This document shows positions 1-5,905 of a stretch of 15,072 bases of DNA, one piece after another. The position numbers and the translations under genes were made by a program. Within the stretch, counting starts at the first letter, position 1, and each line of letters starts with the position of its first letter. The stretch covers positions 1-15,072 of the forward strand of contig JAMCZL010000041.1 in NCBI GenBank assembly GCA_023485745.1, written 5' to 3'. Source of the stretch: Candidatus Martarchaeota archaeon. GTDB taxonomy: Archaea; Micrarchaeota; Micrarchaeia; Micrarchaeales; Micrarchaeaceae. The notes under the pieces were generated by a model. That model was not told the origin of the DNA. It saw only the letters and a program-made list of their open reading frames with translations, and ran no database searches.

Positions 1-68
1 AGTATTACGGCTATGGCTATAAGGGAGGCTATCCGCCTATCTTTTATATAATCGGTCAGCTTTGCCAT
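1..68 (-). CDS. secD: SecD N-terminus (partial, runs off window start)
   Basis: Reading the minus strand from the ATG at 68-66 gives an open frame of 22 complete codons to the window edge, beginning MAKLTDYIKDRR and then a hydrophobic stretch (IASLIAIAVI). This is the expected start of SecD: a short cytoplasmic segment followed by the first membrane helix. SecD is the partner of SecF in the accessory complex that uses the proton gradient to help SecYE move proteins out of the cell. The start lies inside the end of secF (13-nt overlap), so the two are almost certainly translated from one message; secF before secD is the usual archaeal order. The identification rests mainly on this position and the N-terminal pattern, because the diagnostic SecD motifs lie outside the window. 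Confidence 0.8.
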   Translation of the reverse strand, partial: MAKLTDYIKDRRIASLIAIAVI

Positions 69-1219
69 CTTGCTTCACGCTTCTTTTTATACCAAACGAC
101 CATAACCGTATTGCCGAACCACGTTGTGAATATGTCTGCTATCAATCCGAACAGTACCACTCCAGATATTTCAATGTAGGTCGGTATGAAAAATAAATAC
201 GATACGATAAAGAGTGTCAAGAATGAGACTATTGCTGCACCGGTCATTGTGACACCGGTCTTCATTGTCTCCATGGCTCTGGTGCTTGCCGTTCCCTCGC
301 TCCTTTTTATAACCCTTATCGAAGACAGCATGTCTGTGTCTATTGAATAGCCTATAAGCATGAGCAACCCTCCGACAGAGGCAACTCCCAACGGTATGCC
401 AAATGCACCCATTGCTCCGAGCGCAACTATTATGTCGTTTGCAGCTCCGAATATCACGGCCAATGAAGGTATTGGCGTTCTAAAAATAAAGAACACCGAT
501 ATGGCTACAAGTATGAACGCGACAATTATTATTGTCCTTACCTGACTCAAGAAGAATGCACCGAGAGTCGGGGTTACATCGTTATACGAGTATGCCGTGA
601 ACGGAACGTATTTGCTTATTTCTGACAATATGTAACTTTTGTAGTTAGCGGCAGCGGAATTAGAAATTGCCTGGGCCGTGGAAAACATCGAGGTAATGTT
701 GCTGGAATTGTAGGCAGGGGTGCTGTTGAGCAGAGGCCTCAAGTTTGCGGCTTCTGCAGCAAGCTCGGTCTGCATCGCGGCAACATCCCTGCTCATGTTG
801 GCCTGTTCTGAATTTATGGCAACTACAAGGCTCGAGTTGCCCGGCTGGGCCTTGAGCTGGCTCTGTGCGATGGCCAGCGCAGCGGTTGCATTAGAGTAAT
901 TCGAATTGATCGAATATATAGCCAAAAGGTTCTGCGAGGCGTCAGATATACTTTTGTTGGCCGGCATTGTTATCGAAAGGTGGTAGACGCCGTTAAGGTA
1001 TGAACTCACTATGCTAGTGTGCGGTACAACGGCATCAAGGTCAGCTGTCAGGGTACTCACACTTATGTTGGACGTAGTGCTTATCTGTATGCCTACCCCT
1101 CCCGCAAGGGACGAATCAAGCTGTATCTTCGGTATGAAAAAAAGGCTCACCAAGAGCAGGGCTATCGGCAACAGTACAAAAAGCTTGTAATTCTTATATT
1201 CGTACAAATTTTGAACCAT
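56..1219 (-). CDS. secF: Protein-export membrane protein SecF with enlarged extracytoplasmic domain
   Basis: SecF is the RND-like membrane subunit that works with SecD and SecYE during protein export. Membrane segments are visible, numbered from the longer start: one near residues 20-38, then five between about 234 and 385. The SecF signature around 296-314 (LIGYSIDTDMLSSIRVIKR) is clear. I chose the ATG at 1219 because GGAAGGT precedes it by four bases and MVQNLYEYKNYK leads straight into helix 1; the in-frame ATG at 1243 would add eight residues and remains possible. The protein is 387 aa, about 100 residues longer than the roughly 290 aa usual for archaeal SecF. The excess is an Ala/Ser/Asn-rich, partly coiled-coil stretch (about 100-205) in the first extracytoplasmic loop. 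It overlaps secD downstream. Confidence 0.95.
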   Translation of the reverse strand: MVQNLYEYKNYKLFVLLPIALLLVSLFFIPKIQLDSSLAGGVGIQISTTSNISVSTLTADLDAVVPHTSIVSSYLNGVYHLSITMPANKSISDASQNLLAIYSINSNYSNATAALAIAQSQLKAQPGNSSLVVAINSEQANMSRDVAAMQTELAAEAANLRPLLNSTPAYNSSNITSMFSTAQAISNSAAANYKSYILSEISKYVPFTAYSYNDVTPTLGAFFLSQVRTIIIVAFILVAISVFFIFRTPIPSLAVIFGAANDIIVALGAMGAFGIPLGVASVGGLLMLIGYSIDTDMLSSIRVIKRSEGTASTRAMETMKTGVTMTGAAIVSFLTLFIVSYLFFIPTYIEISGVVLFGLIADIFTTWFGNTVMVVWYKKKREARWQS

Positions 1220-1264
1220 AGCGACCTTCCAATCAAATTGCATCTAAAGCTATTCTAAATGTGC

Positions 1265-1288
1265 ATGCCATAATAAAAAGAATGGCAT
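1265..1288 (-). promoter_or_regulatory. TATA-like element inside a 7-bp inverted repeat upstream of secF
   Basis: Between the small membrane-protein gene and secF there is a perfect inverted repeat, ATGCCAT (1265-1271) and ATGGCAT (1282-1288), separated by 10 nt. On the minus strand the loop reads TCTTTTTATT, a plausible weak TATA element. A start of transcription about 25 nt downstream would fall near 1249, just ahead of both candidate secF start codons. The repeat could be an operator or an RNA hairpin. The sequence alone does not decide this. Confidence 0.35.
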
Positions 1289-1310
1289 TCGCGCAAAAGA
1301 AACCGTAAAC

Positions 1311-1334
1311 AATCAAAAAACAAAAAATAAAGAA
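1311..1334 (-). terminator. U-rich terminator after the small membrane-protein gene
   Basis: Immediately after the stop codon of the 92-aa gene the minus-strand transcript would carry two long U runs (complement of the A-rich stretch 1311-1334). Archaeal RNA polymerase commonly terminates on such U-tracts without a hairpin. This suggests that the small gene and secFD are at least partly separate transcription units. Confidence 0.5.
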
Positions 1335-1613
1335 TTACGCATATCTCTTCATCAGCTTGAGGTGCAGCGCACTGCTGAATCCGTATACTAGCAGAAACAG
1401 CGCCAGGGATATTATGCTAAGGCCGAAAAACGCCCCAAAATTTACTGAAGAAGCCTGCGAAAATGAATACAGCATGGATCCCACAAGCAGCAAATACACT
1501 GCCCAGTATATAGATCTGAAGATCGTCCATCCCGAATGCCTTTCGTTGTAATGCAGTCTCCTAGCGTACTCTAGGCTCGGATCTATAACAACTGTCATTT
1601 TTTTCTCAGCCAT
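1335..1613 (-). CDS. Small two-helix membrane protein of unknown function
   Basis: A 92-aa protein that I do not recognise. It has a charged, probably cytoplasmic N-terminus of about 30 residues, two predicted membrane helices (about 31-50 and 59-80) and a short basic tail (LKLMKRYA), so both ends are likely on the cytoplasmic side. It lies upstream of secF-secD on the same strand and downstream of thiI, with its own TATA-like element at 1648-1655 and a U-tract after its stop. The ATG at 1613 is the only reasonable start. Its place beside secFD permits a role near the Sec machinery, but that is only a neighbourhood argument. It has no signal peptide, cysteine pair or known motif. Confidence 0.75.
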   Translation of the reverse strand: MAEKKMTVVIDPSLEYARRLHYNERHSGWTIFRSIYWAVYLLLVGSMLYSFSQASSVNFGAFFGLSIISLALFLLVYGFSSALHLKLMKRYA

Positions 1614-1647
1614 AAAATCACTTGCTAACTACTATTGACATGAAAAG

Positions 1648-1655
1648 TATTTAAA
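1648..1655 (-). promoter_or_regulatory. TATA-like box for the small membrane-protein gene
   Basis: The minus strand reads TTTAAATA here, immediately downstream of the thiI stop codon and about 38 nt before the ATG at 1613. That places a transcript start near 1627 with a leader of roughly 14 nt. The same T-rich stretch could also end the thiI transcript. Confidence 0.45.
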
Positions 1656-1658
1656 AAT

Positions 1659-2846
1659 TTATGCTTTTGCGCCTTCGCTTGCGCCGCCCGGGCCGTTAAT
1701 GTCGGCCACGGCCATTGCGGCATAAGTCTTCTCAAGTGCGATTTTCATGCCTGCGGAGTCGAACGCCCTTTTTATAAAAATCGGGTCCGTCTTAACGGCG
1801 GGATTCCTCGCCTTTATCGAGCACACGTCCCTATACTGCTTTATTGAGATATCATATGTGCCTATGCGCCTTGCCATCTCGATTATCTCGTTCTTGTCAA
1901 ATCCTATGAGCGGTCTGAATATCAGGTGCCTTACGCCGCCCTGCGCTGAACTGAGATTGCTCACTGTCTGAGAGGCTACCTGCCCCAGGCTTTCGCCAGT
2001 AACTATGGCGTCTATATTCATCTCATCCGCCATCTTCTCTGAGAGCATGTAGATAAACCTTTTAAATAGCACAAGTTCATATCTCGGGCCGGAGCCCATG
2101 GCTGCCATCTGGAATATATGGAACGGGGCGTAGTATATCCTGGTTTTCCCGGAGTACTTTGCAAGCTGTCCTGCCAGTTCGTGCATTTTAGAGGCCATCG
2201 CCGTATGCGGATCATCATATCCATGGACATGCAGGTACACAACATCGAAGCCGCGCCTCATGGCGTAAAATGCTGCCACTGGCGAATCTATCCCGCCTGA
2301 CAGCAGCACTACTGCGCGGCCTGAAGTGCCAATAGGTAGCCCGCCCAAACCTGCCACCCTATGCCTGTGAAGTATTGCGCTCGAGATCGTTATGCTTATG
2401 AAAAGGACGTCTTCGCTGTTTTTGTCTAGTTCAAAACCTAGGTCTCCGCTGCGCCTCAGGAATTCACTCACAACGTCACTGGACCTGTACTCAAGCAGCT
2501 TATAGCTCCTGTGGCATTCGAGCCTTATCCTGTCTCCGCGGCCAAGGATGTGCTTGGCGCCTTCAATTATCTCCGGTATGCTATTTCCAACAACAAGCGC
2601 AGGTGCGAACCACGATATGCCAAACACGTAGCGCAGCCTTTCGATTATCGGTCCAATCTCATCCTCTTCATTCACATGTATTATGATCCTGTCCCTCCAA
2701 AGATCAAAGTCGCCATACTTAAGACCTGCGAGCCTGTCCTTGATGTTTCTGCACAGGGTATCAACAAAGAAGTTTTTATTACGTCCTTTGAGCCAAAGCT
2801 CGCCGAAGTATATTGCAACTGAGTTGTAGCCCTTTCCTATTTTCAT
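1659..2846 (-). CDS. thiI: tRNA 4-thiouridine synthetase ThiI (THUMP + PP-loop form, no rhodanese domain)
   Basis: ThiI adenylates U8 of tRNA and exchanges the oxygen for sulfur, giving 4-thiouridine. The 395-aa protein has an N-terminal ferredoxin-like/THUMP region (about 1-165, with FGELWLKGRNK near 14-24) and a PP-loop ATPase domain with SGGIDSP at 183-189. The ThiI-specific GESLGQVASQT is at 284-294 and RPLIGFDKNEII at 311-322. The conserved cysteine is C342 in the segment DVCS; relatives often show a DCCS-like pair here, so one cysteine appears replaced. There is no C-terminal rhodanese domain, as is usual in archaea, so sulfur must come from another donor. The ATG at 2846 sits about where transcription should begin from the TATA-like sequence at 2861-2873, which suggests a leaderless message. 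Confidence 0.95.
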   Translation of the reverse strand: MKIGKGYNSVAIYFGELWLKGRNKNFFVDTLCRNIKDRLAGLKYGDFDLWRDRIIIHVNEEDEIGPIIERLRYVFGISWFAPALVVGNSIPEIIEGAKHILGRGDRIRLECHRSYKLLEYRSSDVVSEFLRRSGDLGFELDKNSEDVLFISITISSAILHRHRVAGLGGLPIGTSGRAVVLLSGGIDSPVAAFYAMRRGFDVVYLHVHGYDDPHTAMASKMHELAGQLAKYSGKTRIYYAPFHIFQMAAMGSGPRYELVLFKRFIYMLSEKMADEMNIDAIVTGESLGQVASQTVSNLSSAQGGVRHLIFRPLIGFDKNEIIEMARRIGTYDISIKQYRDVCSIKARNPAVKTDPIFIKRAFDSAGMKIALEKTYAAMAVADINGPGGASEGAKA

Positions 2847-2991
2847 GTAAAACTACTGCTATAAATTTAAAATTTAGCTCACAAATAAAGAAAATACCCA
2901 AATGATATGAAACTTTAACTATTGGAAATATTTAAATCTAGGAACATTAAATTAATAAAAACAACCAATAAAATTATACTGGCAGGTCAAA
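2847..2991. promoter_or_regulatory. Divergent promoter region between thiI and secE
   Basis: This AT-rich 145-nt gap holds outward-facing archaeal promoters. On the minus strand a TTTAAATTTATA-like box (2861-2873) lies about 22 nt before the thiI ATG, implying a leaderless transcript. On the plus strand AAATATTTAAAT (2926-2937) would start transcription near 2958, giving secE a leader of about 34 nt that contains GGCAGGTC just ahead of the ATG. Confidence 0.6.
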
Positions 2992-3189
2992 ATGAACATT
3001 TCAAAAAAGCTAAAATATTTCATAGAAAACTCAAAGCACATAATCAACATCAGCTACAAGCCTGCATCAACAGAATTCACCAGAAGCGCTAAAGTAATAA
3101 TAATCGGCATAATAATAATAGGCGTTATAGGACTGATACTCGGGATAGTAACCTCGCTTATAATATCCGGCTCGCTTTCGCTGATATGA
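2992..3189 (+). CDS. secE: Preprotein translocase subunit SecE (Sec61-gamma type)
   Basis: SecE clamps the two halves of the SecY channel. The 65-aa protein has the archaeal/eukaryotic layout: an amphipathic N-terminal helix, the short KP-containing turn (YKPASTEF, 22-29), and one C-terminal membrane helix rich in Ile and Gly (about 35-58). Length and pattern match Sec61-gamma/SecE proteins. It is preceded by AGGT close to the ATG and by a TATA-like box at 2926-2937. In many archaea secE is followed by spt5 and ribosomal protein genes; here it is followed after 18 nt by an NFACT-R gene, an unusual partner. Confidence 0.93.
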   Translation: MNISKKLKYFIENSKHIINISYKPASTEFTRSAKVIIIGIIIIGVIGLILGIVTSLIISGSLSLI

Positions 3190-3207
3190 GCTGGGAAGAT
3201 TGCGATC

Positions 3208-3990
3208 ATGGAAGTTTCAATAGACTTTACGAAATCTGCACAGGAAAACGCGAATTCGTATTACCAGAACGCCAAAAAGTACCATAAGAAATCCGAAGGC
3301 GCAGCGAAGGCCATTGTGCAGATGGAGGGGAAGCTGAATCTTATAGAAAGCGAGCCTGAGCCAGAGGCCGAAAAAACAAAAACCATGCACCTGCAGAAAA
3401 GGGAATGGTACGAGAAGTTTCACTGGTTTTTTACTTCGCGCGGGTTGCTTACGATCGGCGGAAGGGATGCCCAGCAAAACGAGCTGCTAAATTCCAAGTA
3501 CTTCGAAGAGAAAGACCTGTTCTTCCATGCCGACATATTTGGGGCGTCGGTAGTCATACTCAAGGACGGCGTGGCGGCCATCGAAGAGGAAAAAGCCGAA
3601 GTCGCCGCATTCGCAGCTTCATATTCAAGCGCGTGGAAGAAGATGCTGGTCAGTGTTGACGTATATGCAATGCGCAGGGATCAGATAAGCAAGTCAACAA
3701 ATAAGGGCTCCTTGGGCCAGGGGAGCTTTTTGATGAAAGGCGAAAGGGAATGGTACCGCAACGTGCCCCTGGGCATAGCCATGTACATAAAGGACGGCAA
3801 GCTCAATACGGTTCCGTTGAAGACCGCAGAAAGGCAAAAGCCAAGCGATGCAAAGGTCGTCATCCTAAGGCAGGGCAGCATGATCAAGTCCGATGCGGCA
3901 AAGTCCATATCAAAGATGCTGGGATACGAAAACACGGACGACATAATACAGCAGATGCCCGCCGGCACGTTCGAAATATCTCTGGCGTAA
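3208..3990 (+). CDS. Stand-alone NFACT-R (DUF814) protein, C-terminal half of RqcH/NEMF
   Basis: Full-length NFACT proteins (RqcH, Rqc2/NEMF) bind split 50S/60S subunits carrying peptidyl-tRNA and direct C-terminal tailing of stalled chains. This 260-aa protein matches only the second half. It begins with a helical segment (about 8-48, KSAQENANSYYQNAKK) that in long homologues follows the N-terminal domain. NFACT-R follows, with GGRDAQQNELL (84-94), DLFFHADIFGAS (103-114), the W143 region and DQISKSTNKGSLGQGSFLMKG (158-178). The NFACT-N and HhH regions are absent, and the upstream 18 nt and secE cannot encode them. Its clean start at a domain boundary, intact motifs and own ATG argue for a genuine short protein and against decay. 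It could pair with a separately encoded NFACT-N protein or act alone on rRNA/tRNA. Confidence 0.9.
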   Translation: MEVSIDFTKSAQENANSYYQNAKKYHKKSEGAAKAIVQMEGKLNLIESEPEPEAEKTKTMHLQKREWYEKFHWFFTSRGLLTIGGRDAQQNELLNSKYFEEKDLFFHADIFGASVVILKDGVAAIEEEKAEVAAFAASYSSAWKKMLVSVDVYAMRRDQISKSTNKGSLGQGSFLMKGEREWYRNVPLGIAMYIKDGKLNTVPLKTAERQKPSDAKVVILRQGSMIKSDAAKSISKMLGYENTDDIIQQMPAGTFEISLA

Positions 3991-4031
3991 CTGCTTCAGC
4001 ATCAGCTTACAACCGCGCGTGACAAAACTAG

Positions 4032-4046
4032 TATATAAATATTTTT
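4032..4046 (+). promoter_or_regulatory. TATA box for the UPF0147-PolD operon
   Basis: The sequence TATATAAATATTTTT is a strong archaeal TATA element. A transcript start about 25 nt downstream would fall near 4062-4065, leaving a leader of roughly 50 nt before the UPF0147 start. No other comparable element appears before DP1 or DP2, so this promoter probably serves all three genes. Confidence 0.6.
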
Positions 4047-4100
4047 ATGGTATTATCATATCAGAATAAAGGCAAACGCGCTTTGCTGTTTATTGATATT

Positions 4101-4109
4101 GGGGTGATT
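4101..4109 (+). promoter_or_regulatory. Shine-Dalgarno site that fixes a TTG start for UPF0147
   Basis: GGGGTGATT closely matches the complement of the 16S rRNA tail. It ends two bases before the TTG at 4112, which places the core at a normal distance. No in-frame ATG or GTG lies nearby, so this site is the main evidence for the TTG start. Confidence 0.7.
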
Positions 4110-4111
4110 TT

Positions 4112-4378
4112 TTGCCTGATAACGAAAAAATTGTAGGGATAGTGAAGCAAATAAATTTTCAGATGGATTCGCTGATCAGCGACACCTCGGTGCCCAAAAA
4201 TGTAAGGAGTGCTGTGACTGAGGCAAAGACAAAACTAAACGAGGAGGGCGATTATACCGTAAGAATATCTTCGGCCATATACAACCTCGATTCGGTAAGC
4301 AACGACATAAACTTGCCGCCTCAGGCAAGGACTGTAATATGGAACATACTAAGCATGCTCGAATCTATAAAAGAATAA
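4112..4378 (+). CDS. UPF0147 family small helical protein
   Basis: An 88-aa, all-helical, soluble protein of a widespread archaeal family with no established biochemical role. The family signatures VPKNVR (27-32), a TVRISSAIYNLD-like helix (49-60) and LPPQARTVIWN (68-78) are all present, and the length is normal. Translation starts at a TTG behind a strong SD site. It is the first gene of an operon with both PolD subunits: the DP1 start lies 5 nt past its stop codon. The placement hints at a role linked to replication or to common expression control. I infer no activity. Confidence 0.92.
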   Translation: MPDNEKIVGIVKQINFQMDSLISDTSVPKNVRSAVTEAKTKLNEEGDYTVRISSAIYNLDSVSNDINLPPQARTVIWNILSMLESIKE

Positions 4379-4383
4379 TTGGT

Positions 4384-5898
4384 ATGCTGGGCAAAAATGA
4401 AAACCTGAAATATTTAACATCAAAGCTAGCAGAGCATAAAATATTCATATCTGGCGACCTCGACGAAAAGCTACTATCAGGGATAAACGTAGACGCGCTT
4501 GTCTCTCGCATAATGGAGCTATACGGTGAAGCGCAGGGCGGCATGAAGGTTATAAAAAACGAGGACATATCCTATGCCGTTTCAGAACTTTCCTCCGAAA
4601 AGGCGCCAGAAACCGTTGAAATAGTAAGGTCCGCCGAATTCAAGCCGCATGCAGCCGAGATAAGCCCGGAATATTCGGTTGACATCAAGGAAATCCAGCA
4701 GACAAACGGCACGGTCAACGATTTCGTAAACCACTTCAGGAACAGGTTTTCCCGCATACGAGAGATAATAGCTGCCCACGTTTCCGCCAATGGAAACCCC
4801 CTTGCAAACCTGTCTCTGCTAAACAGCTTCGCAAACGGCAGAGAAGTTTATATCGTGGGAATGGTAAGCAGGAAGATAGTCACAAAGAATGGCAATATAC
4901 TCGTCGAGATAGAGGACCAGGAATCAAACGCCAAGATAATGTTCATGAAAGGCACTTCGAACACGTCAAAGTCGCTGTTCGAAAAGGCCGGCAACATAAT
5001 AAACGACGAGGTTCTCGCAGTAAAGGGAAAGATATCCGGTCCGTTTGTCATAGCAAACGAAATAGTCTGGCCCGACGTGCCCATACTCTCGCAGAAAAAA
5101 GTCGATGAAGATTTTGCCATCGCATTCCTGTCCGACATCCACGTAGGCAGCAAGCTATTCATGGAGAAGAACTTTTCTGCGATGATCAACTGGCTCAACG
5201 GGAATCCCGCAGGCAGAAACCTGGACCTGGCTGGAAAGATAAAATACCTTGTGCTTGCAGGAGACGTTGCAGACGGGATAGGGGTATACCCGGACCAGGA
5301 CCGCGACCTGGCCATTCCAGACATGTATGCCCAGTACCGACTGCTTTTTAATTTTCTAGAGCAGGTACCCGACTATATAGAAATATTCGTGCTGCCCGGC
5401 AACCATGATTCAGTGCAGCGCGCAGAGCCGCAGCCCAGCCTTCCAAAGGAAATAATCGGCGATTTCAAAAAGGACAACATACACTTCCTTTCAAATCCCG
5501 CATACATCACGCTGCACGGGCTCAAGGTTCTTGCCTATCATGGGACCTCCTTAGACTCGATAATAAGCAACGTCCCGAATAACAGCTACTCACGCCCGGA
5601 AAAGGCCATGGTCGAACTTTTAAAGAGAAGGCACCTATCTCCGATACATGGAGGGAACGTTACGGTTCCAAGCCAAGTAGACGGCATGATCATAGATGCT
5701 GTGCCAGACATACTGCATATGGGGCACATACACAAAAACGGGCTTACTGCCTATCACGGCGTGCAAGTAATAAACAGCGGCACATGGCAGGACAGGACCG
5801 ATTTTCAGGTTAGGCAGGGCCACATACCAACGCCATGCATAATGCCTGTCTTCGAAGCCCAGAAGTACAAGATAAGCTCTGTCGACTTCAGCGGGTGA
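4384..5898 (+). CDS. polB: DNA polymerase D small subunit DP1 (3'-5' exonuclease)
   Basis: DP1 is the proofreading and scaffold subunit of archaeal replicative polymerase D. From the ATG at 4384 it is 504 aa. After an N-terminal helical region and a variable linker comes an OB fold (about 155-235), then an Mre11-like calcineurin phosphoesterase domain. The nuclease metal ligands all appear intact: D251 and H253 in SDIHVG, D294 in GDVADG, N340-H341-D342 in GNHD, H386 in YHG, and H448/H450 in GHIH. I chose 4384 because it avoids overlap with UPF0147 and opens directly on the family N-terminus; an in-frame ATG at 4339 would add 15 residues and overlap UPF0147 by 40 nt. DP2 follows after 7 nt, so the two subunits are probably produced together. 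Confidence 0.95.
   Translation: MLGKNENLKYLTSKLAEHKIFISGDLDEKLLSGINVDALVSRIMELYGEAQGGMKVIKNEDISYAVSELSSEKAPETVEIVRSAEFKPHAAEISPEYSVDIKEIQQTNGTVNDFVNHFRNRFSRIREIIAAHVSANGNPLANLSLLNSFANGREVYIVGMVSRKIVTKNGNILVEIEDQESNAKIMFMKGTSNTSKSLFEKAGNIINDEVLAVKGKISGPFVIANEIVWPDVPILSQKKVDEDFAIAFLSDIHVGSKLFMEKNFSAMINWLNGNPAGRNLDLAGKIKYLVLAGDVADGIGVYPDQDRDLAIPDMYAQYRLLFNFLEQVPDYIEIFVLPGNHDSVQRAEPQPSLPKEIIGDFKKDNIHFLSNPAYITLHGLKVLAYHGTSLDSIISNVPNNSYSRPEKAMVELLKRRHLSPIHGGNVTVPSQVDGMIIDAVPDILHMGHIHKNGLTAYHGVQVINSGTWQDRTDFQVRQGHIPTPCIMPVFEAQKYKISSVDFSG
5894..5898 (+). promoter_or_regulatory. SD site for DP2 overlapping the DP1 stop codon
   Basis: GGTGA includes the TGA stop of DP1 and lies 7 nt before the DP2 ATG. 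Termination on DP1 would therefore occur on the ribosome-binding site of DP2, favouring coupled translation and a balanced subunit ratio. Confidence 0.6.
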
Positions 5899-5905
5899 CG
5901 ACGCA

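Noticed and set aside
4848..5324. A 158-codon minus-strand frame inside DP1
   Set aside because: It lies opposite the OB fold and first nuclease motifs of DP1, has no SD or promoter, and shows no family pattern.
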